A DNA stretch of 64,000 bases, taken from contig NZ_MSJP01000053.1 of NCBI RefSeq assembly GCF_014596525.1, positions 1 through 64,000 of the forward strand. The letters are read 5' to 3'. The stretch's first letter is position 1, and each line of letters begins with the position of its first letter. Shown in pieces: positions 42,776 through 51,365 of this stretch. The position numbers and the translations under genes are program-made. The stretch is from Streptomyces sp. CBMA291 (GTDB taxonomy: Bacteria; Actinomycetota; Actinomycetes; Streptomycetales; Streptomycetaceae). Under the pieces are notes generated by a model, which saw only the letters and a program-made list of their open reading frames with translations, was not told the origin of the DNA and made no database searches.

Positions 42776-44046
42776 GCGGCGGGTTCCTTTGCGGTGCGGG
42801 TGGTGCGGGCGGTGCGGTTCGCGGCGGCGCGGAAGGCGTCGGCGTCCTGCGGGGTGAGACAGGCCATGACGGCGGCGATCACCGCGCCGAGGACGAGGAA
42901 GCCGAAGGCGAACTGGAAGGAGAAGGCGTCGGCGAGGGCGCCCATGACGGGCGGCGCGATCATGCCGGCCACCTGGCCGCCGAGGATGATGACGGCGGTG
43001 CCGATGCCCACGCTCTCGGGGGCGAGTCCGGAGAGGGGGACGGCGAAGACCGGCATGTAGGAGAGGGAGGCGGCGAAGACGGCGAGGAAGCCGAAGACGA
43101 CGAAGCCGGTCAGGGAGGGCGTGTTCACCATCAGGAGCAGGGCGATCGCGGCGACGCTCATGCCGGGGACGATGATCACGCGGTGCCGGCCGCCGAGCCG
43201 GTCGGCGAGCCGTCCGCCGAGGACGGTGGCGACGGCGGCTCCGAGGGCGGGGATGGCGAGGAGGGCCCCGGCGGAGGCCAGGGAGACCCCGTGCTCCTCG
43301 CTCAGATACGAGGGGACCCAGGTGTTGAGGCCCCAGATGATGGTGTTGTAGCCGAACATGATGAGGGCGAAGCGCCACAGGACGCCCGTGCGCAGCAGGG
43401 TGCGCAGCGGGGGGCGGGACGCGGCGGCGCCCTCGGTGCGGGGCAGCGGGTCCGGGAGTCGTCCGCGTACGGCGAAGAGGACGAAGACGCCGAGGGCGGC
43501 GGAGGACCAGAAGGCCGAGCGCCAGCCGAAGGCGGCGATGAGCGGGGCCATGATGAGCGGGGTGAGGACGGCGGCGATGGCGTTGGAGCTCATCACCAGG
43601 CCGTTGGCGCTGCTGCGCTCCTCCGTCCGGGTGCGTTCGGCGAGGACCTTCATGGCGGCGGGCGGGAAGATGCCCTCGGCGACGCCGAACGCGAAGCGGA
43701 GGGCGAGGAGGACCGCGAAGGACCAGGCGAAGCCGGTGAGGGCGGTGAAGACCGACCAGGCGAAGAGGGCCCACAGGGTCACCCGTCGGCCGCCGAACCG
43801 GTCGGCGAGCATGCCGCCGGGGATCTGGCAGAGCGCGTAGGCGAGGAAGAAGGCGGAGACGACCAGACCCTGCCGGGTGCGGTCGATGTCGAACTCGGCG
43901 CCGATGGACGGCAGCACCAGGTTGATCACCAGCCGGTCCGCGTAGTCGACCAGCCAGGCCGCGAAGAGCAGGACGACCGTGAGCCGGACGGTCCTGCGGT
44001 GCGCGGAAGGCACCTCGGGGGACGCCGGAAGGGTCGGAGCAGGCAC
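42772..44046 (-). CDS. MFS transporter of the anion:cation symporter type
   Basis: 424 residues from GTG 44046 with a strong GAGAGGAG. Twelve membrane helices; VDYADRLVINLVLPSIGAEF in the first helix and GGMLADRFGGRRVTLWAL (motif A) resemble ACS-family importers of organic anions such as sugar acids and N-acyl amino acids. First gene of the operon with the M20 and YtcJ-like hydrolases, and divergent from an Lrp-type regulator with only 64 bp between starts, so import of the hydrolase substrate is the likely job. Confidence 0.9.
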   Translation of the reverse strand: MPAPTLPASPEVPSAHRRTVRLTVVLLFAAWLVDYADRLVINLVLPSIGAEFDIDRTRQGLVVSAFFLAYALCQIPGGMLADRFGGRRVTLWALFAWSVFTALTGFAWSFAVLLALRFAFGVAEGIFPPAAMKVLAERTRTEERSSANGLVMSSNAIAAVLTPLIMAPLIAAFGWRSAFWSSAALGVFVLFAVRGRLPDPLPRTEGAAASRPPLRTLLRTGVLWRFALIMFGYNTIIWGLNTWVPSYLSEEHGVSLASAGALLAIPALGAAVATVLGGRLADRLGGRHRVIIVPGMSVAAIALLLMVNTPSLTGFVVFGFLAVFAASLSYMPVFAVPLSGLAPESVGIGTAVIILGGQVAGMIAPPVMGALADAFSFQFAFGFLVLGAVIAAVMACLTPQDADAFRAAANRTARTTRTAKEPAA

Positions 44047-44110
44047 GGCACTCCTCTCGCCACTGGCCGGAACTGGTGCTTCGGCCGGAAGTGCCCCTAC
44101 GATCCGGTTT

Positions 44111-45202
44111 GTGAGCGAGCAACCCCCTGCAATGCCGGAAAGCATCTTCGAAGCGGCTGTGTCGCCGGATTCCCGCACGGGAGGCTCCGACGCGGCCTTC
44201 TCGGAGCTGGATCTCGCGCTGGTCGACGCTCTTCAGGCCGCGCCCCGGGCGCCGTGGACGCGGATCGGGCAGGCGCTCGGGGTGAACCCGACGACGGCCG
44301 CCCGGCGTTTCGAGCGGCTGCGGGCCGAGGGGCTCGCCTGGGTCACCGCGTACGACGCGGCGAAGACGGCCACGGTCGGCTATGTGGAGGTGCGGTGCCG
44401 CCCGCGCGCCTTCGACCGGGTGAACTCGGCGCTCACCGCGCTGCCGTGGGTGTTCAGCGTCGACGAGACGGCCGGGGACTTCGACCTCTTCCTCTCCGTC
44501 GCCGCCCCCGACCTGCCCTCCCTGGGGCGCGCGGTGCACACCGGGATCGGCGGGCTGCGCGGCGTCCGCTCCACCCGGACCCGGCTGGGCATGACGCTGT
44601 ACGGGGAGGGGCGCGACTGGCGGATGCGGGCGATGAACCCGGCCGAGCGGGCCGGGCTCGGCGGGGCGGGGGCCGCGCAGCCGAGGCCGTACAGCACGCA
44701 TCTGCACGCCCGGCCCTCGCGCGAGGACCAGGCGCTCGTGGCCGCGCTGGGCGCCGACGGGCGGCTGGGCTACGGGGAGCTGGGCGCGCTCACCGGGATG
44801 AGCGAGCACACCGCGCGGCGGCGGCTCCAGCGGTTGATCCGCGACGGGGACATCACCCTGCGCTGCGATCTGGCGCATCTGCTGGCGGGGCTCTCGACGA
44901 TGGTGATCTACCGGGCGTCGGTGCCGCACGCCCTCCTGGAGCAGACGGGCAACGCGCTGGCCCGGCACGAGCAGGTACGCATGTGCGTGTCGGTGAGCGG
45001 CCCGCACAATCTGCTGGTCTCGGTCTGGCTGCCCGGTTTCGGCGCGGTGGACCCCTTCGAGGCGCAGCTCGCCGAGCGTTTCCCGGCCCTTGAGGTACGG
45101 GACCGGACGGTGGTCCTGCGCTCCCCCAAGCGCATGGGCTGGCTCCTCGACGAGCACGGACGGGCCACCGGCCGGGTCGCACCGGGGCTGCCCGCCGGGT
45201 GA
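44111..45202 (+). CDS. Lrp/AsnC-family regulator with duplicated domains
   Basis: 363 residues from GTG 44111; TACGAT (44098-44103) lies 7 nt upstream, fitting a leaderless transcript. Two Lrp-like units: helix-turn-helix RIGQALGVNPTTAARRFERL with a RAM-like domain (residues about 35-180), then ELGALTGMSEHTARRRLQRL with a second RAM-like domain (about 200-345). Such double AsnC proteins are common in Streptomyces. Two GGCCGGAA direct repeats 18 bp apart (44065 and 44083) in the shared promoter are candidate binding sites. Likely controls the divergent transporter operon in response to an amino-acid-like ligand. Confidence 0.9.
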   Translation: MSEQPPAMPESIFEAAVSPDSRTGGSDAAFSELDLALVDALQAAPRAPWTRIGQALGVNPTTAARRFERLRAEGLAWVTAYDAAKTATVGYVEVRCRPRAFDRVNSALTALPWVFSVDETAGDFDLFLSVAAPDLPSLGRAVHTGIGGLRGVRSTRTRLGMTLYGEGRDWRMRAMNPAERAGLGGAGAAQPRPYSTHLHARPSREDQALVAALGADGRLGYGELGALTGMSEHTARRRLQRLIRDGDITLRCDLAHLLAGLSTMVIYRASVPHALLEQTGNALARHEQVRMCVSVSGPHNLLVSVWLPGFGAVDPFEAQLAERFPALEVRDRTVVLRSPKRMGWLLDEHGRATGRVAPGLPAG

Positions 45203-45498
45203 GGGCCGGGACCGGGGCGCCGGGACCGGGGCCGGGGCCGCCCGTCGGCCGGGGACCGGGACGGGGACCGGGGCCAGGCCCGGGGTCTGGGGCTGAGGGT
45301 CTGGCCGGGATGCGCCCGGTCGCGCGGGCCGCGCGGGGAGATGAAAGGCGCCACGGCGCGCCGCCGCTCCTGGAAAGGGCCCGGACGGGGGGTGGATGCC
45401 GGGGGAGCGGCGATGCGCTGTGGCGCCGGTCTGGGGGTGGGAACGGTGCCGGGTCGGCGCCCGTTCCCACGGGGGTGTCACGAGGTGATGCGGGGGGG
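45203..45498. other. Low-complexity intergenic region
   Basis: About 296 bp between the convergent Lrp-type and LysR genes. The left 100 bp is a run of GGGACCGG/GGGGCCGG units; the remainder shows no gene or clear terminator. Confidence 0.6.
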
Positions 45499-46509
45499 TT
45501 ACGAGGCGATGCTCGGGTCCGGGTCGAGGGCGGGTCCTTCGAGGACGTCGACCGTGCCGGTGGGGGTGGCGGGCTCACCGGGGCGGAGGGCGCAGCCGAG
45601 CGCGGTGGCCTGACGCAGGGTCTCCGTCAGGTTCTGCCAGTCCAGGGCCGGGCGGGTGTCGGGGCGGGCGTGGACGAGCGAGGCGTTCCACCGCATCCGG
45701 GGTACGCCGGGCAGCGGGCGGAGCCCACCGGCCTCCTGGTGGGAGGCGGCGAGGGCCATCGGGAGCATGGCGCAGCCCAGACCGGACTGGGTGGCGGCGC
45801 GTACTCCGGCCATGGAGCCCAGCTCGTGGATCTCGGGGGGACTGTCGCAGCGCAGGCGCAGGAACTCGGGCAGCCAGCGCTGCGAGGGACAGTCGGGGTC
45901 GGCGATGACGACCTGCCGGCCGAGTCCGCCGCGCCGGGTGCCGACGCTGGTGACGGGCACGAACTCGACTTCCTGGAGGCGAATCTCCGTCAGGTCGTCG
46001 GCGCGTTCGGTGGGCGTCGGGTCCCCTAAAAAGACCGCCGGGTCCTCCTCGTCGACCACGGTGAGGACCAGCGCCCCGTCGATCGCTCCGGAACGGAAGG
46101 CGTCGTGGACCTCGGCGGTGCCCATGACCCGCAGGGCGAGCTGGACGCCGGAGAGCAGCCGCCGTCCGATGTGGGTGACCCGGGCGAGCTGCTGCCCGTA
46201 CGCCAGGGCGGGGACGATGCCCACGGTCAGCCGGGGTGGATTGGCCGCGGGGCGGCGCAGTGCGGCCTCCATGTCGGAGACCAGGGTGAGGATCTGACGC
46301 GCGTAGTCGCACAGGACGGTTCCGGCATGGGTGAGCCGGACGCCGTTGGGGAGCCGTTCGAAGACGGGCTCTCCCACCTGCCTCTCCAGGGCACGCATCT
46401 GTGCCGTGACGCTGGACTGCGAATATCCGAGGCGTCGCGCCGCCTGGGTGAACGACCCGGTCAGGGTCACCTCTCGGAAGGTTCTCAGGGTTCTTGCGTC
46501 GATGTCCAC
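45499..46509 (-). CDS. LysR-family transcriptional regulator
   Basis: 336 residues from GTG 46509, with a GGGGGG stretch upstream. N-terminal LysR winged helix TLRTFREVTLTGSFTQAARR then LGYSQSSVTAQMRALERQVG; the remainder is a periplasmic-binding-protein-like effector domain (LTVGIVPALAYGQQL; GLGCAMLPMALA). Stop is TAA, rare in this window. No divergent partner gene is adjacent on its upstream side: the next gene (AhpD-like) runs in the same direction and ends at a terminator before it. Target unknown. Confidence 0.9.
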   Translation of the reverse strand: MDIDARTLRTFREVTLTGSFTQAARRLGYSQSSVTAQMRALERQVGEPVFERLPNGVRLTHAGTVLCDYARQILTLVSDMEAALRRPAANPPRLTVGIVPALAYGQQLARVTHIGRRLLSGVQLALRVMGTAEVHDAFRSGAIDGALVLTVVDEEDPAVFLGDPTPTERADDLTEIRLQEVEFVPVTSVGTRRGGLGRQVVIADPDCPSQRWLPEFLRLRCDSPPEIHELGSMAGVRAATQSGLGCAMLPMALAASHQEAGGLRPLPGVPRMRWNASLVHARPDTRPALDWQNLTETLRQATALGCALRPGEPATPTGTVDVLEGPALDPDPSIAS

Positions 46510-46603
46510 GTGAATTCCCCCCTGCCGCGCCAGACGGCAGTTCCTCGCCCCGGATGGTTGGTCGTCCACCCGCTTCGATCGCCCCAGTCGGTCACATCAA
46601 GCC

Positions 46604-46643
46604 GCAGGGGTGCCGGACGCCGCCTCGCGCCCGGCACCCCTGC
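46604..46643 (-). terminator. Terminator of the AhpD-like gene
   Basis: Perfect 13-bp arms GCAGGGGTGCCGG (46604-46616) and complement (46631-46643), 14-nt loop, 15 bp after the stop. Confidence 0.8.
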
Positions 46644-46657
46644 TCGGCGCGAAGACT

Positions 46658-47206
46658 CTACTCGGCGAGGTGGGCCGGGACCAACGGAAAGTCCAAGTCC
46701 GGCTGCGCAACGTGATTGAAGAAGTTCGACAGCACGTTGAGCGCGACGTGGCCGACGACCTCCGCGATCTCCGCGTCGGTCACTCCGGCGGCGCGGGCCT
46801 CGGCCAGGGACTCGTCCGTGACACGGCCGCTGGTCTCCATGACGGCGCCCGTGAAGCGGAGCACCTGGTCCATGTGCGGGTCGCCCGCGTCACCGCCGCG
46901 GCGGGTGTCGAGCAGCTCCTGCTCGCTCAGGCCGACCTTGCCGCCGCGCAGGGTGTGCGCGGAGACGCAGTAGGTGCAGTCGTTGCGCTGCGCGATGTAG
47001 AGCGCGAGCTGCTCGCGCTGGCGGGCGCTGAAGCTGCCGCCGACCAGAGCCTCGCGCATGGCGAGGTAACCGCGGAGCGCGGCGGGGCCGTTGGCGAGGG
47101 CGGCGTAGAGGTTGGGCAGCTTGCCGAGCTGCTTGAGGGTGCCTTCGAGCAGCTCGCGCTGCTCCTCGTTGGCGGTCTCGACGGTCAGTTGGGGCAGGCG
47201 GGACAT
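46658..47206 (-). CDS. Carboxymuconolactone-decarboxylase/AhpD-like peroxidase
   Basis: 182 residues from ATG 47206 with AAGGAGAGCT upstream. The redox motif CTYCVSAH (C-x-x-C-x-x-x-H) preceded by REQLALYIAQRND is the active site of AhpD-type alkylhydroperoxidase-like proteins in the CMD family; helical throughout. Probably reduces an organic hydroperoxide or related electrophile via its Cys pair. Divergent from a TetR regulator; three matching operators between them imply repression of both genes and induction by an electrophile or antibiotic-like ligand. Confidence 0.93.
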   Translation of the reverse strand: MSRLPQLTVETANEEQRELLEGTLKQLGKLPNLYAALANGPAALRGYLAMREALVGGSFSARQREQLALYIAQRNDCTYCVSAHTLRGGKVGLSEQELLDTRRGGDAGDPHMDQVLRFTGAVMETSGRVTDESLAEARAAGVTDAEIAEVVGHVALNVLSNFFNHVAQPDLDFPLVPAHLAE

Positions 47207-47227
47207 GGAGCTCTCCTTGAGCCGAAT

Positions 47228-47279
47228 CAAGATGGAACTGATCGGTACCAGCCAGACGGTACCGATCGGTTCCATCTTG
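47228..47279. promoter_or_regulatory. 52-bp imperfect palindrome with two TetR-type operators
   Basis: Left arm 47228-47249 and right arm 47258-47279 match at 21 of 22 positions around an 8-bp centre. Each arm contains a 16-bp operator of pattern GGWACY-N4-GGTWCC (47234-47249 and 47258-47273). It lies immediately upstream of the AhpD-like gene. Confidence 0.75.
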
Positions 47280-47328
47280 CGCAACGGGAGGAGATCCCTC
47301 CGCTCGACGGGATGGGAATCGCCGATAC

Positions 47329-47344
47329 GGAACCGAGTGGTACC
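47329..47344 (+). promoter_or_regulatory. Third TetR-type operator
   Basis: GGAACC-GAGT-GGTACC, same pattern as the two operators 80-95 bp away, overlapping the TACCGT -10-like hexamer (47341-47346) directly before the TetR start. Consistent with autorepression. Confidence 0.75.
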
Positions 47345-47351
47345 GTCTGGT

Positions 47352-47948
47352 ATGGCCACGAACGCGAAAGAACGACTCCTCAGCGCGGCGGAGCGTCTGT
47401 TCTACGAGGAGGGGATCCGGGCCGTGGGCATCGAGCGGATCCTGTCCGAGTCCGGAGTCGGCCGCGCCTCCTTCTACCGCCACTTCCCCAGCAAGGACGA
47501 CGTGGTCGTCGAAGTACTCCGGCGGCGCGACGACATGTGGCGCGCCTGGCTCGACGGCCGGATCGCGGTCAGCGAGCGCTCCCCCGAGGAACTGCCCCTC
47601 GCGCTCTTCGACGGCCTCGCGGAACGGTTCGCGGCGGCCTCGTTCCGGGGCTGCGCGTTCATCAACACGATGGTGGAGACCGCCGACCCGGACAGCCCGG
47701 CGCACCAGGTCGCCGCCGAGCACAAGGAGAAGGTCATCGGGGTCCTCGACCGCCTCCTCACCGAAGGCGGCTACCACGACCACGAGGCGCTGGCCCGTCA
47801 GCTCGCCCTGCTCGGCGACGGCGCGATCGTGACCGCCGTCCGCGAGGGCACCCCGGAAGCGGCCGTCCGCGCCCGCACCGTCGCCGAGGTCCTCCTCCGC
47901 ACGGCCGACCGCGAACCGGCCCGGATGGCCGGGGAGGGAAGGGGCTGA
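47352..47948 (+). CDS. TetR-family repressor
   Basis: 198 residues from ATG 47352; TACCGT 5 nt upstream implies a leaderless transcript. N-terminal TetR helix-turn-helix: KERLLSAAERLFYEEGIRAV followed by ILSESGVGRASFYRHFPSKD. The ligand-binding domain contains FRGCAFINTMVE, a segment found in repressors that control quinone- or electrophile-responsive genes, though I would not assign a ligand. Divergent from the AhpD-like peroxidase and flanked by three operators. Confidence 0.92.
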   Translation: MATNAKERLLSAAERLFYEEGIRAVGIERILSESGVGRASFYRHFPSKDDVVVEVLRRRDDMWRAWLDGRIAVSERSPEELPLALFDGLAERFAAASFRGCAFINTMVETADPDSPAHQVAAEHKEKVIGVLDRLLTEGGYHDHEALARQLALLGDGAIVTAVREGTPEAAVRARTVAEVLLRTADREPARMAGEGRG

Positions 47949-48134
47949 GAGGGCGTACGGAAGCGGGAGACCCGGGTCTTACGGGGCCGGGGCCGAGGTC
48001 TTGCGGGGTGGGAGTCCGGGCCCCACGAGGCGGGGTCCGAGCGCACGACGTGCGAGGTACACGGACCGGGCCGGGCACCTGCCGGGTCCCGCGCGACAAC
48101 TGCCGGATCCGCGACCGCTGTTAGCCTGCGGCCC

Positions 48135-49376
48135 ATGATCAAGGGCGGGGTGGCGGGCCGGATGGCGGGGGACAACGGGCCGGAGCGCGTGCTGATCGCC
48201 GCCAGTTTCGTCAACCGTGTCGGAAACGGTCTGTTCAACGCGGCGTCGGCGCTCTATTTCACCCTGGTCGTGGGCCTGCCCTCGGTGCAGGTCGGCGCCG
48301 CGCTCACCATCGCCGGAGTGATCGGCCTGGGCGCGGGGATACCAGGCGGGCATCTCGCCGACCGGCGAGGAGCCCGCACGATCATGATGTCGGCCCTCGC
48401 GGTCCAGGCGGTGTCGATGGCGACCCTCGTCCTCGTCGAGAGCTGGGCCGCGCTCACGGTCGTCGCGACGGTCGACCAGATCGCCGCGGCGGCCGGCGGG
48501 GCGGCGTGGGGCGCCCTCGTGGTCAGGGTCGGGGGCGAGCGCCCGGCCCGCTTCCGTGCCAGGCTGCGCACGTTCGTCAACCTGGGCGTCGTCCTGGGAA
48601 CGGTGGGCGCGGGGCTGGCGCTGGCCGCGAACACCCGCGGCGCCTACGTCACGCTGATCCTCGGCAACGCGGCGAGCTTCGCCCTGTGCGCGGTGCTTCT
48701 GCTCCTGCTGCCCCGTTATCCGGTGCTGGCGGCGCCGCCTCGACAACGGCGCTGGCCGGTCTTCGCGGATCGTCCCTTCCTGGCGTTCACCGCCCTCTAC
48801 GGGGCCATGGGACTTCAGTATCCGGTGGTCTCGCTGCTCCTGCCGATCTGGATCTCCGAGCACACCCAAGCGCCACGCTGGACGGTGGCCGCGCTGTTCG
48901 CCGTCAACTCCCTCTTCTGCGTGCTCACGCAGACCAGGATCGGCTCGCGCATCGAGACCCCGCACGACGGCGGCCGGGCGTTTCGCACAGCGGGGCTGCT
49001 CTTCCTCGTCAGCTGCCCGATGATGGCGCTGGCGGCGTACGCCCCCGTCTGGGCCGCGGTGGGGCTGGTCCTGGCCGCGATCTTCGTCCACAGCCTGGGA
49101 GAGGTCTGGGAATCATCGGCGTGCTTCGCCCTGGGCTTCGGTCTGGCCCCCGCCCACGCCCAGGGCCAGTACCAAGGCGTCCTCGGCCTCGGCTTCAGCG
49201 CGGGCCAGGCTCTCGCCCCCGCGATCCTCACCACGGTGGTCCTCGGACTCGGCACGACAGGCTGGCTGCTGCTGGCGTCGTTCTTCGCGGCACTGGGCGC
49301 CGTCGGCCCGTCCCTCGCCCGCTGGGGCATGCGGACCCGGCCGCGGCCGGGCATCGCGGCGGAAGCGACGGGATGA
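48135..49376 (+). CDS. MFS transporter
   Basis: 413 residues, about 12 membrane helices. Motif A-like loop GIPGGHLADRRGARTIMM after the second helix. The overall pattern resembles drug/metabolite efflux MFS proteins rather than sugar importers. ATG 48135 is preceded by TAGCCT (48122-48127), suitable for a leaderless start. Lies between the TetR gene and the convergent acyl-CoA ligase of the mutase operon; it could export that locus's product, but no overlap or shared operator supports this. Confidence 0.83.
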   Translation: MIKGGVAGRMAGDNGPERVLIAASFVNRVGNGLFNAASALYFTLVVGLPSVQVGAALTIAGVIGLGAGIPGGHLADRRGARTIMMSALAVQAVSMATLVLVESWAALTVVATVDQIAAAAGGAAWGALVVRVGGERPARFRARLRTFVNLGVVLGTVGAGLALAANTRGAYVTLILGNAASFALCAVLLLLLPRYPVLAAPPRQRRWPVFADRPFLAFTALYGAMGLQYPVVSLLLPIWISEHTQAPRWTVAALFAVNSLFCVLTQTRIGSRIETPHDGGRAFRTAGLLFLVSCPMMALAAYAPVWAAVGLVLAAIFVHSLGEVWESSACFALGFGLAPAHAQGQYQGVLGLGFSAGQALAPAILTTVVLGLGTTGWLLLASFFAALGAVGPSLARWGMRTRPRPGIAAEATG

Positions 49377-49462
49377 CCGGCGCGTAGGCGTCAGGAAGAG
49401 GAACCGGCCGCGAGGCGGCGGGCTCCGGCCGTGGCCTCGGCATCGACTCGGGCCCCTGGAGA

Positions 49463-49498
49463 GCGAGACCGGGGCGCCCCGTGCCGCCCCGGCCTCGC
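49463..49498. terminator. Bidirectional terminator
   Basis: 13-bp arms GCGAGACCGGGGC (49463-49475) and 49486-49498 with one mismatch and a 10-nt loop, between the convergent MFS and acyl-CoA ligase genes. Confidence 0.65.
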
Positions 49499-49538
49499 CG
49501 CGTACCCGGCCGCTCAAGCCGTTTCCGTCCCGCCCCGT

Positions 49539-51365
49539 TCAGCCCCTGCCCCGCGCGAGTTCGCCCCGTCGCACCTTGCCCGAGCGGGTGCGCGGGAGGG
49601 TGGCGACGACCTCCACTCCCCGGGGGACGAAGACCGGGGCCAGGTGCTCCGCCGCCAGGGCGAGCAGTTCCGCGCCGAGGTCCGCGGGCGACTCCCCCGG
49701 CGCGTGGCGCAGTTCGACCACCGCGAACGGCGCGAGGCCGCCTTCCGGGTCGGGGCACGGCACCACCGCCGCGTCCGCGACCGCCGGATGGGTGCGCAGG
49801 ACGGCCTCGATCTCCGCCGGGGAGATCCGGTGCCCGTGCGACTTGAAGACCTCGTCCATCCGGCCGAGCAGCCGGATCGAACCGTCCGCGCAGCGCTCGC
49901 CCCGGTCCCCCGTGCGGTAGAGCCCGTCGGCGAACGCCTCCGCCGTGCGCTCGGGCAGCCCCGCGTACCCCCGCATGAGGCCCGGCGGGCGGTCCGTCAG
50001 GTCCACGCAGACCTCGCCCGCGTCGCCCGTCTCCCCCGTCTCCGGGTCGCGCAGCACGATCCGGTAGCCGGGCAGCGGGTGCCCGAGCGGGGCCAGCGGC
50101 TCGGGGGTGCCGGGGGCGCGCCCGATGAGCGCGGTCGCCTCCGTCTGCCCGTAGCCGTCGCGGACCCGTACCCCCCACGCCGTCTCGATCCGGGCCACCG
50201 TCTCGGCCGTGAGGGGTTCCCCTGCGGCGGTCGCCTCGCGCAGCCGGGGCGCGCCCGCGCCCCCGGTGACGTACGGGAGGAGGGAACGCCAGGCGCTGGG
50301 GGGTGCGCAGAAGCTGGTGACGCCGTGCTCGGCGAGGACGCCGGGCAGGACGGAGGCGGGGAGGCCGCCGTCCGGGGGCGCCAGGATCGTGGCCTCCGCC
50401 GCCCAGGGGACGAAGAAACTGGACCAGGAGTGCTTGGCCCAGCCGGGCGCGGAGAGGTTGAGGTGCCGGTCGCCGGGGCGCAGCCCGCTCCAGTAGAGGC
50501 TGGAGAGGTGTCCGACGCCGTATCCGGCGTGGCTGTGCTCGACGAGCTTGGGCAGGGAGGTCGTGCCGGAGGTGAAGTAGCAGAACGAGGGGTCCGCGGT
50601 GCGGGTCGGCCCGTCCGGTGTGAAGCGGGGCCGGCCGGCGCTCCGGGTGTCGGGGTACGGGATCCGGCCCGGCCCCTCGGCGCCCGGTGCCATCCTGATG
50701 CCCGGCACGGGCAACCCTTCGACGAGGTCGAGGAGTTCGGTGGTGGCGATGACGTGGCGTACGTCTCCGCGGGTGATCCGGTCGGCGGCCTCGGTACGGG
50801 TGAGGTCCTGGTAGCCGGGGACGACGACGGCCCCGAGCTTGACGCAGCCGAGCAGGGTCTCCCACAGCTCGGTGCGGGTGCCCAGGAGGATGAGGACCCG
50901 GTCGCCCCGCCGGACCCCGAGGTCGCGCAGGGCGACGGCCAACGCGTCGGAGCGGGCGGCGAGTTCGGCGAAGGAGACCCGGTCGACGACGGGGACCCGC
51001 CCTTCGGGACCGGGCCGGCCGAGGAGTTCGAGGGCCGGCCGGTCGTTGTCCCGGGCGATGACGTCGAACCAGTCGAGCGCCCAGTTGAAGTGCTCGTCGC
51101 GCGGCCACCGGAAGGCCTCGGTGGCCGCCTCCCGGTCCCCGCGCAGCCGTAGCAGGAGGTCCCGGGCGGCCCGGTACTCCTCGTGGGCGGCGGAGGCCCG
51201 GCCTCCCCCGGCCTCCGCCTTGTCCGAGACCCTGCCCCCGTCGGCCCCCGCCCCGGTGGGCACCGGCACCGCTCCCGGAGGTGCCGGTGCCGTACCGGGA
51301 AGGGGCGCGGGTGCCGTACCGGAAGGAGATTCCGGTGCCGTGCCGGGGTCGGACGGGTGCCTCAT
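49539..51365 (-). CDS. Medium-chain-type acyl-CoA ligase of the mutase operon
   Basis: 608 residues from ATG 51365, overlapping the stop of the fusion gene (ATGA). MACS-branch ANL ligase: [20 protein letters not shown], phosphate loop YFTSGTTSLPKLVEHSH, HLNLSAPGWAKHSWSS, GYGQTEATAL, YRTGDRGERCADGSIRLLGR, and C-terminal RTRSGKVRRGEL with the catalytic Lys. Residues 1-45 are a Pro/Ala/Thr repeat (PSGTAPAPLPGTAPAPPG) absent from normal family members. It presumably activates a carboxylic acid (perhaps the mutase product) as an adenylate or CoA thioester. No carrier protein gene is adjacent. Confidence 0.9.
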   Translation of the reverse strand: MRHPSDPGTAPESPSGTAPAPLPGTAPAPPGAVPVPTGAGADGGRVSDKAEAGGGRASAAHEEYRAARDLLLRLRGDREAATEAFRWPRDEHFNWALDWFDVIARDNDRPALELLGRPGPEGRVPVVDRVSFAELAARSDALAVALRDLGVRRGDRVLILLGTRTELWETLLGCVKLGAVVVPGYQDLTRTEAADRITRGDVRHVIATTELLDLVEGLPVPGIRMAPGAEGPGRIPYPDTRSAGRPRFTPDGPTRTADPSFCYFTSGTTSLPKLVEHSHAGYGVGHLSSLYWSGLRPGDRHLNLSAPGWAKHSWSSFFVPWAAEATILAPPDGGLPASVLPGVLAEHGVTSFCAPPSAWRSLLPYVTGGAGAPRLREATAAGEPLTAETVARIETAWGVRVRDGYGQTEATALIGRAPGTPEPLAPLGHPLPGYRIVLRDPETGETGDAGEVCVDLTDRPPGLMRGYAGLPERTAEAFADGLYRTGDRGERCADGSIRLLGRMDEVFKSHGHRISPAEIEAVLRTHPAVADAAVVPCPDPEGGLAPFAVVELRHAPGESPADLGAELLALAAEHLAPVFVPRGVEVVATLPRTRSGKVRRGELARGRG

